Part shown: positions 19,628 to 28,963 of the stretch, piece after piece
How positions within the stretch are numbered: position 1 is the stretch's first letter
How the letters are laid out: each line of letters opens with the position of its first letter
The notes under the pieces: generated by a model
Databases searched by the model: none
What the model was told of the DNA's origin: nothing
The model's input: the letters and a program-made list of their open reading frames with translations, nothing else
Program-made: the position numbers and the translations under genes
From: Stenotrophomonas nitritireducens
GTDB taxonomy: Bacteria; Pseudomonadota; Gammaproteobacteria; Xanthomonadales; Xanthomonadaceae
DNA length: 64,000 bases
Direction: 5' to 3'
Assembly: GCF_001700965.1 (NCBI RefSeq)
Contig: NZ_CP016756.1
Span: 744,001 to 808,000 of the forward strand

Positions 19628-20275
19628 ATGTACGCCATTCCCGCCCCCCGCCTTCCGCTGCCGCAGGTACTGGACCACGCCGCGACCGGCGCCCCGTTGC
19701 GCCGCCACCACATCAACGATTACCTGCTGGTGCCCCGTGAAGTGGAGTACTTCAATGGTGTGCTGGCATTGCTCGGCCGCGCCGCGCCGCCGCTGCAGAC
19801 CGACCAGCTCGCCACTGCCGCCCGCATGCTGAACGACGACACTGCGGACGACGCACCATCAGCGTGCATCCAGCAACGCATCGAACACGCGCAACTGCTG
19901 GAACAGCTGCTGCAGGACCGCGACTGGGAACCCAGCCCCCAGGTAAGCCGCGAACTCACGCTGGTGGTGGCCTATCTTCACGCCAGCCGGCAACTGATCC
20001 CCGACACCGTCCCCGGCGTAGGCCAACTGGACCTGGCCATCGTGATCGACACGGTCTGGCCGAAGCTGACCGCCGAGGTTGCAAATTTCCTCGATTACCG
20101 GCGCCTGCGCCATGTCGAGGCCCAGCGCCAGGGACGCAGCGACGAGGAGATCGACTTCAACCGCAGCCGTTGGCTGGAGCTTCGAGAAATCGAAGCCCGG
20201 CTGCATGAGCACCAGCGCAGGGTGCGTGAAAGCAGTTATGCACCTGAACCGCTCACCTACTTCCGCGTCCACTGA
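19628..20275 (+). CDS. DUF1232 (YkvA)-like protein
   Basis: The 215-residue product starts at an ATG preceded by CAGGAG. Its middle contains LVVAYLHASRQLIPDTVPGVGQLDLAIVID, which resembles the DUF1232/YkvA pattern of two short helices around PDxxPGxGxLDD; here the second Asp of LDD is Leu. The C-terminus is helical and charged with an EIDFNRSRWLELREIEARL stretch. No signal peptide is seen. It is divergent from the CadC-like regulator with a 144-base gap, so that regulator could control it. Function unknown; the family link is moderate. Confidence 0.65.
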   Translation: MYAIPAPRLPLPQVLDHAATGAPLRRHHINDYLLVPREVEYFNGVLALLGRAAPPLQTDQLATAARMLNDDTADDAPSACIQQRIEHAQLLEQLLQDRDWEPSPQVSRELTLVVAYLHASRQLIPDTVPGVGQLDLAIVIDTVWPKLTAEVANFLDYRRLRHVEAQRQGRSDEEIDFNRSRWLELREIEARLHEHQRRVRESSYAPEPLTYFRVH

Positions 20276-20478
20276 AGCCTTACGCTGACAACGCCGCAGC
20301 CAGTACCGCCAGGACCATGCCGAGGCAGCGGGGCCGGGGGCTTGAGGGACGCTCCCGGTCGCCCTCGGGGAAAGCCGACGCGCGGCGGATGCCCGCGCCG
20401 GCCACCGCCGGGGGCATGTCAAGCCTTGCCCCACCCCGCCCCCGTCGCTACCCTGCATCGGCATAACTCTGGCCCCGC

Positions 20479-23400
20479 ATGTCTACTTCTTCCCGTTTCG
20501 TCCATCTCCACGTCCACACCGAATTCTCGATGGTGGACTCCACCATCCGCGTGCCCGCCAAACCGGATCAGGCTGATCCGAAGAAGGCCAAACAGCCCAA
20601 CCTGCTCAGCCGCTCGGTCGAGATGAAGGCGCCTGCACTGGCGGTCACCGACCTGAACAACCTGTTCGCGCTGGTGAAGTTCTACAAAGCCGCAGAAGGC
20701 GTAGGCATCAAGCCCATCGCCGGCGCCGACCTGCTGATCACCGAGGACGGCCAGGACCCCTGGCGCATGACCTTGCTGTGCCGTGACCGCGAAGGCTACC
20801 TGAGCCTGTCGCGGCTGCTGACCCGCGCCTGGATGGAAGGCCACCGCAACGAAGGCGGCGTCGCCGTGCATCCGCAGTGGCTCAAGGACGGCTGCAAGAA
20901 CCTGTTTGCCCTGGCCGGCCGTCACAGCCTGGCCGGGCGCCTGGCCAGCGAAGGCCGCCACGATCTGGCCGAGCAGCAGCTCGCCGACTGGCAGCGCGTA
21001 TTCGGCGATGGCCTGCACCTGGAACTGACCCGCACCGGTCGCGAAGGCGAGGAAAGTTTCAACCAGTTCGCGCTGATGGCCGCCGGCCAGCGCGGCCTGC
21101 CGGTGATTGCCAGCAACGACGTGCGCTTCCTGTCGCCCAATGATTTCGAGGCCCACGAAGCACGCGTCTGTATTTCCACCGGCCGCGTCCTCGACGACCC
21201 CAAGCGGCCACGCGAGTACAGCCGCGAGCAATACCTGAAAACGCCGGAACAGATGTGCGAGCTGTTCGCCGACATCCCCGACGCGATCGACAACACGCTG
21301 GCGTTGGCCGAGCGCTGCAACGTGGAGATGCGGCTGGGCACCTACTTCCTGCCCAACTACCCGGTGCCGGACGACGAAACGCTGGACACCTGGATCCAGA
21401 AGATCTCGCGCGACGGCCTGGAAGAGCGCCTGCAGGTGCACCCGCTGGCTGCCGGCATGACCCGCGAGGATTACAACGCGCGGTTGGAGTTCGAGCTCGA
21501 CACCATCATCAAGATGGGCTTCCCCGGCTACTTCCTGATCGTTGCCGACTTCATCCAGTGGGGCAAGAACCAGGGCATCCCGATCGGCCCCGGCCGTGGT
21601 TCCGGTGCCGGCTCGCTGGTGGCCTGGGCGCTGAAGATCACCGATCTTGACCCGCTGCCCTACAACCTGCTGTTCGAGCGCTTCCTCAACCCCGAACGCG
21701 TGTCGATGCCCGACTTCGACATCGACTTCTGCATGGACCGCCGCGACGAGGTGATCGACTACGTCGCGCGCAAATACGGCCGCGAGCGCGTCAGCCAGAT
21801 CATCACCTACGGCACCATGGCGGCCAAGGCGGTGGTGCGCGATACCGGCCGCGTGCTGGGCTTCCCGTACGGTCTGGTAGATGGCGTTTCCAAGCTGATC
21901 CCCAACATCCTCGGCATCCACCTGAAGGATGCGCTGGGCAAGGGCAAGGACGGCGAAAATTCGGAAATGGCCTCGGCCGAGCTGATCCAGCGCTACGAAT
22001 CCGAAGACGACGTCCGCGACCTGATCGATCTGGCCCTGCAGCTGGAAGACCTGACCCGCAACGCCGGCAAGCATGCCGGTGGCGTGGTGATCGGGCCGGA
22101 GCCGCTGAGCGAGTTCTGCCCGCTGTACGCCGAACATGACGAAGGCGGCATCGGCCGCAATCCGGTCACCCAGTTCGACAAGAACGACGTCGAAGAAGTC
22201 GGCCTGGTGAAGTTCGACTTCCTCGGCCTGCGCACGCTGACCATCATTGACTGGGCGGTGAAGGCGATCAACAAGCGCCATGAGCGCGCCGGCATTCCAC
22301 CGGTCGATATCGCCCACATCCCGCTCGACGATGCGCCCACCTACAAGGACATCTTCGCCAACGGCAATACCGGTGCGGTGTTCCAGTTCGAATCCTCGGG
22401 CATGCGCCGCCTGCTGAAGGACGCGCGCCCTGACCGCTTCGAAGACCTGATCGCACTGGTGTCGCTGTACCGCCCCGGCCCGATGGACCTGATTCCCTCC
22501 TTCAACGCGCGTAAGCACGGCCAGGAAGAAATCATCTACCCCGATCCGCGTACCGAAGCCATCCTGAAAGACACCTACGGCATCATGGTGTACCAGGAGC
22601 AGGTGATGCAGATGGCGCAGATCGTCGGCAACTACTCGCTGGGCGGCGCCGATCTGTTGCGCCGCGCGATGGGCAAGAAGGTGCCGGCGGAAATGGCCAA
22701 GCACCGCGAGATCTTCCGCGAAGGTGCAGCCACCGGCGGCGTTGATGGCCCCAAGGCCGACGAAATCTTCGACTTGATGGAGAAGTTCGCCGGCTATGGT
22801 TTCAACAAGTCGCATGCTGCGGCCTACGCACTGGTCAGTTACCAGACCGCCTGGCTCAAGCGTCACTACCCGGCCGAATTCATGGCTGCGACGCTGTCCT
22901 CGGACATGGACAACACCGACAAGGTGGTGGGGTTCCTGGCCGAGGTGAAGAACCTCGGCCTGACCGTGCTGCCACCGCGCGTCAACAACTCCGCGTACAT
23001 GTTCGAGGCGGCCAACGCCGACACCATCCGCTACGGCCTGGGTGCGATCAAGGGCGTCGGTCAGGGCGCGTGCGAAGCCGTGGTCGAACAGCGTGAGCGC
23101 GGTGGCGAATACGCCTCATTGCTGGATTTCTGCGCACGCGTGGAAACGGGCAAGCTCAACCGCCGCACGCTGGAAGCGATGATCAACTGCGGTGCCTTCG
23201 ATGGCATCGGCAAGAACCGCGCAACCCTGGCGCTGCAGCTGCCCGAGGTAATCAAGGCCACCGAGCAGATCGCGCGCGAAAAGGCCTCCGGGCAGAACTC
23301 GCTGTTCGGCGCGCCCGACCCTGTCACCACCGCCAGCCAGCTTGACCTGCCCGAGAGCAAGGAATGGCCGCTGGCGCAGCTGCTCAACGGCGAACGCGAA

Positions 23401-24069
23401 ACGCTGGGCTTCTATCTCAGCGGCCACCCGTTCGACCCCTATGCCGATGACGTCAAGGAGCTGGTCGGCACCGACCTTGGCGGCCTGGACAAGCTGATTG
23501 CCCCGGCCTTCCCCTCCAAGGACGGTGAGAAGCGCGCCTGGCGCCAGGAATCCCCGGTGATCCTGGCCGGCATGGTCATTGGTGTACGCCGCAAGGGCGA
23601 CAGCCAGGTCTTCGTGACCCTGGAAGACGGCAAGGGCCGGGTTGAATGCAGTGCGTTCTCCGATGGTCTGGCCGAGTTTGGCCACTTGATGACCAAGGAC
23701 CGCATCCTGGTGGTCAAGGGAGGCCTGCGCGAGGACGAGTTCAACGGCGGTTATGCCCTGCGCATGCGCCAGTGCTGGGACTACGAGCAGCTCTGCGCCG
23801 ACCACGCCTTGCGCCTGTCGATGCGTGTCGACGGCCGTGGCGGCCCGATCTGGCAGCGTATCGACGCCCTGCTGGCTGCCCACCGCCCCGGCCGCACGCC
23901 GTTGCGGCTGGACCTGCTGCTCAACGGCAAGCCCGGCAGCATTGCCGGCATGCTGGACCTGGGCAGCAGCGGCTCGGTGCGGGTCACGCCCAAGCTGCTG
24001 GACGCCCTGCGTGAAGACCCGGCCGTGCGCCGGGTCAAGGTCAAGTACAGCCCGCCCTGGGCCAACTGA
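20479..24069 (+). CDS. dnaE: DNA polymerase III subunit alpha
   Basis: DnaE (1196 residues) is the catalytic subunit of the replicative polymerase. The PHP domain begins FVHLHVHTEFSMVDS. The polymerase active site includes GPGRGSGAGSLVAWAL and the catalytic aspartates in MPDFDIDFCMDRR near residue 412; further blocks are GGVVIGPEPLSEFCPLY, MVYQEQVMQMAQIV and AGYGFNKSHAAAYALVSYQ. An OB fold lies near 1030-1110 (VILAGMVIGVRRKGDSQVF). The length fits the DnaE1 type. The gene is preceded by about 200 bases with no gene. Confidence 0.98.
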   Translation: MSTSSRFVHLHVHTEFSMVDSTIRVPAKPDQADPKKAKQPNLLSRSVEMKAPALAVTDLNNLFALVKFYKAAEGVGIKPIAGADLLITEDGQDPWRMTLLCRDREGYLSLSRLLTRAWMEGHRNEGGVAVHPQWLKDGCKNLFALAGRHSLAGRLASEGRHDLAEQQLADWQRVFGDGLHLELTRTGREGEESFNQFALMAAGQRGLPVIASNDVRFLSPNDFEAHEARVCISTGRVLDDPKRPREYSREQYLKTPEQMCELFADIPDAIDNTLALAERCNVEMRLGTYFLPNYPVPDDETLDTWIQKISRDGLEERLQVHPLAAGMTREDYNARLEFELDTIIKMGFPGYFLIVADFIQWGKNQGIPIGPGRGSGAGSLVAWALKITDLDPLPYNLLFERFLNPERVSMPDFDIDFCMDRRDEVIDYVARKYGRERVSQIITYGTMAAKAVVRDTGRVLGFPYGLVDGVSKLIPNILGIHLKDALGKGKDGENSEMASAELIQRYESEDDVRDLIDLALQLEDLTRNAGKHAGGVVIGPEPLSEFCPLYAEHDEGGIGRNPVTQFDKNDVEEVGLVKFDFLGLRTLTIIDWAVKAINKRHERAGIPPVDIAHIPLDDAPTYKDIFANGNTGAVFQFESSGMRRLLKDARPDRFEDLIALVSLYRPGPMDLIPSFNARKHGQEEIIYPDPRTEAILKDTYGIMVYQEQVMQMAQIVGNYSLGGADLLRRAMGKKVPAEMAKHREIFREGAATGGVDGPKADEIFDLMEKFAGYGFNKSHAAAYALVSYQTAWLKRHYPAEFMAATLSSDMDNTDKVVGFLAEVKNLGLTVLPPRVNNSAYMFEAANADTIRYGLGAIKGVGQGACEAVVEQRERGGEYASLLDFCARVETGKLNRRTLEAMINCGAFDGIGKNRATLALQLPEVIKATEQIAREKASGQNSLFGAPDPVTTASQLDLPESKEWPLAQLLNGERETLGFYLSGHPFDPYADDVKELVGTDLGGLDKLIAPAFPSKDGEKRAWRQESPVILAGMVIGVRRKGDSQVFVTLEDGKGRVECSAFSDGLAEFGHLMTKDRILVVKGGLREDEFNGGYALRMRQCWDYEQLCADHALRLSMRVDGRGGPIWQRIDALLAAHRPGRTPLRLDLLLNGKPGSIAGMLDLGSSGSVRVTPKLLDALREDPAVRRVKVKYSPPWAN

Positions 24070-24145
24070 TTGTCCGGACGGACGCGTACGGGTTGATACG
24101 GCGCGTTCGGCTACACTTCCCCCCTTTCATTGCTGACGGTTTCCG

Positions 24146-25105
24146 ATGAATCCGAATTACCTCGATTTCGAGCAACCCATCGCCGATCTGGAATCCAAGA
24201 TCAAGGACCTGCGCAGTGCCAGCGCCGGGCCGGCGGTCAATGTCGATGCCGAGGTCAAGGCGTTGGAAGACAAGCTGCGCCTGCGTACTGCCCAGATCTT
24301 CCGCAACCTGTCCTCCTGGCAGGTGCTGCAGGTGGCCCGCCACCCGTCGCGCCCGTACCCGCTCGACTACATCCGCATCTTCTGCGACGAATTCCAGGAG
24401 CTGGCCGGCGACCGCGCCTTCTCCGACGACAAGGCCATTGTCGGCGGCCTGGCCCGTATCGGCGGCCGTTCGGTGATGCTGATCGGGCATCAGAAAGGCC
24501 GCGACACCAAGGAAAAGGTGCGCCGCAACTTCGGCATGCCCAAGCCCGAGGGTTACCGCAAGGCCCTGCGCCTGATGAAGATGGCCGAGCGCTTCGGCCT
24601 GCCGGTGCTGACCCTGATCGACACCGCCGGCGCCTGGCCGGGCATCGATGCCGAAGAGCGCGGCCAGTCCGAAGCCATTGCCCGCAACCTGATGGAGATG
24701 GCCGAGCTGAAGGTACCGGTGATCTGCACCGTGATCGGCGAAGGCGGTTCCGGCGGCGCGCTGGCGCTGGGCGTCGGTGACCGTACCCTGATGCTGGAAT
24801 ACAGTGTCTACTCGACCATCAGCCCGGAAGGCTGCGCCTCCATCCTGTGGAAGGATGCCGGCAAGGCCAAGGACGCCGCCGAACAGCTCGGCATGACCGC
24901 CCCGCGCCTGAAGAGCCTGGGCCTGATCGACAAGGTGATCCGCGAACCGATCGGCGGCGCCCACCGCAACCCGACGCAGATGGGCAAGCGCCTGAAAGCC
25001 GTGCTGCTCAACGAGATGGACGCGCTGGAGAAGCTGTCGGTGGACGAACTGCTGGCCAAGCGTTACGCCCGCCTGCGCAGCTACGGTGCCTACGAAGCGG
25101 CCTGA
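24146..25105 (+). CDS. accA: Acetyl-CoA carboxylase carboxyltransferase subunit alpha
   Basis: AccA with AccD transfers the carboxyl group from carboxybiotin to acetyl-CoA, giving malonyl-CoA. The 319-residue protein begins [13 protein letters not shown] and has the carboxyltransferase blocks [66 protein letters not shown] and [14 protein letters not shown]. The length equals the E. coli subunit. It follows dnaE by 76 bases, the conserved order. Confidence 0.98.
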   Translation: MNPNYLDFEQPIADLESKIKDLRSASAGPAVNVDAEVKALEDKLRLRTAQIFRNLSSWQVLQVARHPSRPYPLDYIRIFCDEFQELAGDRAFSDDKAIVGGLARIGGRSVMLIGHQKGRDTKEKVRRNFGMPKPEGYRKALRLMKMAERFGLPVLTLIDTAGAWPGIDAEERGQSEAIARNLMEMAELKVPVICTVIGEGGSGGALALGVGDRTLMLEYSVYSTISPEGCASILWKDAGKAKDAAEQLGMTAPRLKSLGLIDKVIREPIGGAHRNPTQMGKRLKAVLLNEMDALEKLSVDELLAKRYARLRSYGAYEAA

Positions 25106-25131
25106 GCCGCTTCCACATCGGGGACACAGGG

Positions 25132-25887
25132 ATGAGTCCGATCATTCTGCTTTCGTTGGTGCTGCAGGTTGCCTGCTGCGTACACGTCGTGCGCACCGGG
25201 CGGCCGCTGTACTGGATCTTCATCATTCTGGTGTTCTCGTACCTGGCGGTGCTGATCTACTTCATCGCCGAGGTGCTGCCTGAGCTGCGCAACAATCCCA
25301 ACGCACGCCGCGGCCTGCGCCAGGTGCGCGACCAGATCGATCCGCAGCGGCGCAAGCGTGAGGCTGACCGGCGCCTGCGCGGTTCCGACACCGCCGACAA
25401 CCGCCGGCGCCTGGCCCAGGAACACCTGGACCGTGGCGAATACGCCGAGGCAGCATCTTTGTACGAAGGTGCGCTGCGCGGACTGTACAGCGAAGACCCC
25501 GACCTGATGCTGGGCCTGGCCAAGGCCCAGTACGGCCTGCAGCAGCCGGCACAGGCACGCAGAACACTCGAAGCGCTGATCGCCGCCAATCCCAATTTCC
25601 GCTCGCACGACGGCCACCTGCTGTATGCACGCACCGTGGAAGACAGCGCCGACATCGCTGCCGCACTGCACGAATACGAGGCCTTGATCGGCGGTTATCC
25701 GGGCGAAGAAGCACGCCTGCGTTATGCCCTGCTGCTCAAGCGTGCCGGACGCGACGATGAGGCTGCCAAGCAGCTGCAGAACATCCTCGACCGTGCCGAA
25801 ACCTCACCGCGCTATTACCAGCAGGCGCAGCGCGCGTGGATCGACGCTGCGCGCAAGGAATTACGGCAACTGGCGCCGGCGGGCTGA
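25132..25887 (+). CDS. TPR-containing inner-membrane protein
   Basis: The ATG at 25132 lies 26 bases after accA and is preceded by CAGGG. The 251-residue product has two N-terminal hydrophobic segments (IILLSLVLQVACCVHVV and YWIFIILVFSYLAVLIYFI), an arrangement like the PLDc_N membrane segment, followed by a basic linker and four or so TPR-like helical repeats (AQEHLDRGEYAEAASLYEGAL, PDLMLGLAKAQYGLQQPAQARRTLEAL). It should face the cytoplasm or periplasm as a scaffold. It probably shares the accA transcript. A terminator follows. Its specific role is unknown. Confidence 0.8.
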   Translation: MSPIILLSLVLQVACCVHVVRTGRPLYWIFIILVFSYLAVLIYFIAEVLPELRNNPNARRGLRQVRDQIDPQRRKREADRRLRGSDTADNRRRLAQEHLDRGEYAEAASLYEGALRGLYSEDPDLMLGLAKAQYGLQQPAQARRTLEALIAANPNFRSHDGHLLYARTVEDSADIAAALHEYEALIGGYPGEEARLRYALLLKRAGRDDEAAKQLQNILDRAETSPRYYQQAQRAWIDAARKELRQLAPAG

Positions 25888-25894
25888 GAATCGA

Positions 25895-25927
25895 GAAGAA
25901 GGCCGGCAATGCCGGCCTCTTCGTTTT
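25895..25927 (+). terminator. Intrinsic terminator after the TPR gene
   Basis: GAAGAAGGCCGGC pairs with GCCGGCCTCTTC around an AAT loop, with one bulged base, and is followed by GTTTT. It lies eight bases after the stop. Confidence 0.8.
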
Positions 25928-26346
25928 CCGGCCAAGAGCCCCCCTCTCCCCAACCCCTCTCCCGCAAGGGGAGAGGGGCTCGAAGCTGCAGTTGCGCAAA
26001 TTGCTGGCGCATGCAGGGTTCTAAGCCCCTCTCCCCTTGCGGGAGAGGGGTTGGGGAGAGGGGTGCTTCAAGCAGCACCAGAACGAAGTGATTCCGAATA
26101 CAAGTTCTTTGCGCTTGCTACGCGAATTCCGGCCAGGCATGGCGCAGGCAGTGACCATCAACGGGGCCGACCACAATGATGTGTCCGCTTACCCGGCATT
26201 CGCAGAAGCATTACGGGAGCGTAAGGATCACTCACGCCCTCCCCGACCCTACCCGCAAGAGAGGGCAAAGTTTGAGCCCTCCCTTTGGCGCAGCCAAGGG
26301 GAGGGTTGGGAGGGGTGCCGTTGCTCTTCGCAGCACCCAAAAAAAC
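25928..26346. repeat. Palindromic CCCCTCTCCC repeat block, including a perfect 40-base inverted repeat
   Basis: This gene-free stretch holds a perfect 40-base inverted repeat: 25941-25980 is the reverse complement of 26024-26063, with 43 bases between. Each arm is itself a GAGAGGGG-type palindrome around GCAAG. A second pair of related, degenerate units lies at 26236-26266 and 26275-26316. The same unit type appears at 28927-28956, 41207-41246, 41394-41430 and 54282-54316. Plus-strand open frames here are proline-rich and lack family features. Confidence 0.85.
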
Positions 26347-26802
26347 TCAGAACGGCTTGGCCAGCACCAAGTAGACAATCGCAATGAACAGCACCAGCGG
26401 CAGCTCATTGAACCAGCGCAACGCGCCCGAAGACGGCAAGGCCTTGCCCTTGATCGTGCATTTCAGCCAGCGGCCGGTGAAGATGAAATACACCAGCAGC
26501 AACACCACCAAGCCCAGCTTGGCGTGCAGCCAGCCGGCTGCTCCCGGCGCCACCATGGTCGGAAACTCCGGCAGCACCTTGTAGCCCAGCCACAACACCA
26601 GTCCAAGAATGAAGGCAATGCCAAACATGACATGGCCGAACCGGTACAGGCGCTTGCCCATCAATTGCAGCCGTTCCACCACCGCTGGCTGGCCTGCGGC
26701 CTCGGCGATGTTGACCAGGATCCGCGGCAGGTAGAACACCGCCGCCATCCACGCCACCACGAAAACAAGGTGGAAGGTCTTTACCCAAAAGTAGGACTGC
26801 AT
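26347..26802 (-). CDS. hemJ: Protoporphyrinogen IX oxidase HemJ-like membrane protein
   Basis: HemJ oxidises protoporphyrinogen IX to protoporphyrin IX in haem synthesis in bacteria lacking HemG or HemY. The 151-residue product has four hydrophobic helices, the N-terminal KTFHLVFVVAWMAAVFYLPRI block with the family's conserved His (position 10 here), and GRWLKCTIKGK near the end of helix three. The ATG at 26802 has GGAG seven bases upstream; a longer start at 26838 would overlap the promoter of the divergent gene. The gene stands alone. HemJ and CopD-like proteins look alike, but the FYLPR segment favours HemJ. Confidence 0.85.
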   Translation of the reverse strand: MQSYFWVKTFHLVFVVAWMAAVFYLPRILVNIAEAAGQPAVVERLQLMGKRLYRFGHVMFGIAFILGLVLWLGYKVLPEFPTMVAPGAAGWLHAKLGLVVLLLVYFIFTGRWLKCTIKGKALPSSGALRWFNELPLVLFIAIVYLVLAKPF

Positions 26803-26865
26803 GCACTGGCTCCAGCGGCGGCGTAGGATGTGCCCCATTTTCGCTCATCCGCACAAGACACGCAC

Positions 26866-27462
26866 ATGCAGGACAAGCAGTACGACGCCGACTACTTCCA
26901 ACGCTGGTACCGCCGCGACGATATCGGTGGCCCGGCGCGGCTGGCGCGCAAGGTGCAACTGGCCGTGGCCGCAGCCGAGTACTACTTGGAACGCCCGATC
27001 CGCAGCGCGCTCGACATCGGCGCCGGCGAAGCGGCCTGGCGCGCGCCGCTGCTGAAGCTGCGGCCCAAGCTGCAGTACATGGGCTTTGACAGCAGCGAAT
27101 ATGCAGTGCGCCGCTACGGCCGTACCCGCAACCTGCACCTGGCCACCTTCGGCGACTTCCAGTGGCTGCGGCCCTGCGCGCCGGTGGACCTGCTGGTCTG
27201 CTCGGACGTGCTCCATTACGTGCCCAGCCGCGAGCTGCGCCAAGGCCTGCCCGGCCTGGCCGAGCTGTGCAGCGGGGTCGCCTTCCTGGAGCTGTTCACC
27301 GCCGAGGACGAGTTCCATGGCGACCATGATGGGTTCCAGCAGCGCCCTGCCCGCTGGTACAAGCGCCAGCTGCGTGAAGTGGGCTTCCGCGCGGTTGGTT
27401 CGCACTGCTGGCTGGCGCCGGCATTCAGCGAAGACATCGCCGCACTGGAACGGGCCGACTAA
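26866..27462 (+). CDS. Class I SAM-dependent methyltransferase
   Basis: The 198-residue protein has the SAM-binding motif SALDIGAGEA at residues 47-56, an acidic motif II region (LQYMGFDSSEYAV) and a motif IV-like segment VDLLVCSDVLHYV. The tail has a conserved-looking RPARWYKRQLREVGFRAVG block. It is divergent from hemJ with a 63-base gap. The substrate cannot be told from sequence. No signal or membrane segment is present. Confidence 0.8.
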   Translation: MQDKQYDADYFQRWYRRDDIGGPARLARKVQLAVAAAEYYLERPIRSALDIGAGEAAWRAPLLKLRPKLQYMGFDSSEYAVRRYGRTRNLHLATFGDFQWLRPCAPVDLLVCSDVLHYVPSRELRQGLPGLAELCSGVAFLELFTAEDEFHGDHDGFQQRPARWYKRQLREVGFRAVGSHCWLAPAFSEDIAALERAD

Positions 27463-27544
27463 AGGCCAATACCTCGCTTAACGCCTGATCGGCCATAGTG
27501 CGTTATGCTGCACAGCATCATATGACTGTACATATTGGGAAATC

Positions 27545-28858
27545 ATGCTTTATCAACTGCATGAATTGACCCGCAACCTGCTCGCGCCCTGGGTTCACCA
27601 GGCGCAGGCCAATGCGGCGTTCTTCAATAATTCGGGCCACTGGTGGTCGTCGATGCCGGGCGCTGACCGCTTCGCGGCAATGAACGAGCTGTTCCACCGC
27701 CTTGGCAAGGATTACGAGAAGCCCGAGTGGGGCATCCACGAGCTGGAGCTTGACGGCGAAATCGTGCCGATCGCCCAGCTCACCGAGGTCGAGAAGCCGT
27801 TCTGCAAACTGCTGCGCTTCAAGCGCCACAGCAACGAAACCTCCAAGGTAGAAGCGCTGCTCGCCCAGCCCATCGTGCTGGTGGTGGCGCCGCTGTCCGG
27901 CCACCACGCCACCTTGCTGCGCGACACCGTGCGCACCCTGCTGCGCGACCACCGTGTCTACGTCACCGATTGGGTCGATGCGCGCATGGTGCCGGTGGAA
28001 CAGGGCGAGTTCGGCCTGGACGACTACATCGAATACGTACAGGAATTCATCCGCCACCTCGGCGCCGACAATGTGCACGTGGTCAGCGTCTGCCAGCCCA
28101 CCGTGCCGGTGCTGGCCGCAGTGTCGCTGATGGCCAGCCGTGGCGAAGCCACGCCGCGCTCGCTGGTAATGATGGGCGGCCCGATCGATGCCCGCTGCAG
28201 CCCCACCGCGGTCAACAACCTTGCCACGCGCAATCCGATGTCGTGGTTCGAGAACAACGTCATCCACACCATCCCGGCGCCGTATCCGGGCCAGGGCCGC
28301 CGCGTCTATCCGGGCTTCCTGCAGCACGCCGGTTTCATGTCGATGAACCCCAGCCGCCACCTGATGTCGCACTGGGATTTCTATACCGACCTGGTCAAGG
28401 GCGACCTTGACGATGCCAATGCGCATCGCCGTTTCTACGACGAATACAACGCCGTGCTGGACATGCCGGCGCAGTTCTACCTGGACACCATCCGCGTGGT
28501 GTTCCAGGAATTCCTGCTGCCGCGCGGCGAGTGGTATGTGCGCGGTGAGCACGTCGATCCGTCGGCCATCCGCGACACCGCCCTGCTGAGCATCGAAGGC
28601 GAGCTGGACGATATCGCCGGGCTCGGCCAGACCGAAGCCGCACAGGCACTGTGCACCGGCATCCCGGCCTCGCGCCGCGACCACTTCATCGTTGAAGGTG
28701 CCGGCCACTACGGCATTTTCAGCGGCCGCCGCTGGCGCGAAGTGGTCTACCCGAAGATGCGCGACTTCTTCAGTGCGCAGTCCGCACAGCCGGCCGCCAA
28801 GAAGCCGAAGAAAGCCAGCAGCAACGTCACCCCGCTGCGCCGCCGCGCCCAGCGCTGA
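27545..28858 (+). CDS. phaZ: Intracellular polyhydroxyalkanoate depolymerase
   Basis: The 437-residue protein begins MLYQLHELTRNLLAPW, the start typical of intracellular PHB depolymerases, which break down native storage granules to hydroxyacids. The alpha/beta-hydrolase nucleophile is Cys, not Ser: VVSVCQPTVPVLAA places it at Cys183. Asp355 (in GELDD) and His388 (in GAGHYGIFSG) complete the triad. From memory, these three numbers equal those reported for Ralstonia eutropha PhaZ1. The N-terminal and C-terminal blocks also fit the family. No synthase or phasin gene lies nearby, so it works on polymer made elsewhere or on related esters. The Lys-rich tail (KKPKKASSN) is lineage-specific. Confidence 0.92.
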   Translation: MLYQLHELTRNLLAPWVHQAQANAAFFNNSGHWWSSMPGADRFAAMNELFHRLGKDYEKPEWGIHELELDGEIVPIAQLTEVEKPFCKLLRFKRHSNETSKVEALLAQPIVLVVAPLSGHHATLLRDTVRTLLRDHRVYVTDWVDARMVPVEQGEFGLDDYIEYVQEFIRHLGADNVHVVSVCQPTVPVLAAVSLMASRGEATPRSLVMMGGPIDARCSPTAVNNLATRNPMSWFENNVIHTIPAPYPGQGRRVYPGFLQHAGFMSMNPSRHLMSHWDFYTDLVKGDLDDANAHRRFYDEYNAVLDMPAQFYLDTIRVVFQEFLLPRGEWYVRGEHVDPSAIRDTALLSIEGELDDIAGLGQTEAAQALCTGIPASRRDHFIVEGAGHYGIFSGRRWREVVYPKMRDFFSAQSAQPAAKKPKKASSNVTPLRRRAQR

Positions 28859-28863
28859 CAAGC

Positions 28864-28886
28864 GTAATGCCGAGCCATGCTCGGCA
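28864..28886. repeat. GTAG-type REP element (GCCGAGC/GCTCGGC), single copy
   Basis: GTAATGCCGAGCCATGCTCGGCA is a one-base variant of the GTAG-headed palindrome (TGCCGAGCATGGCTCGGCA type) that recurs many times in the window. It lies 6 bases after the phaZ stop. Confidence 0.8.
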
Positions 28887-28926
28887 TCAGCCTTACCGGT
28901 AACGCCGAAAAAGCCGCCCTCACCCC

Positions 28927-28956
28927 AGCCCCTCTCCCGCGAGCGGGAGAGGGGCT
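28927..28956. repeat. Perfect AGCCCCTCTCCC palindrome
   Basis: AGCCCCTCTCCCGC and GCGGGAGAGGGGCT are perfect 14-base arms around GA. It belongs to the same family as the 40-base inverted repeat at 25941-26063 and could form a very stable hairpin in the phaZ 3' region. Confidence 0.85.
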
Positions 28957-28963
28957 AGCACCG

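Noticed and set aside
20419..22866. 815-residue minus-strand open frame opposite dnaE
   Set aside because: It is a GC-rich antisense shadow of dnaE with no motif, and dnaE is certain on the plus strand.
25909..26387. Several open frames of 60-116 residues in the CCCCTCTCCC repeat block
   Set aside because: They translate palindromic repeats (PLSPCGRGVGERG-type strings) that recur in several frames and strands; not genes.
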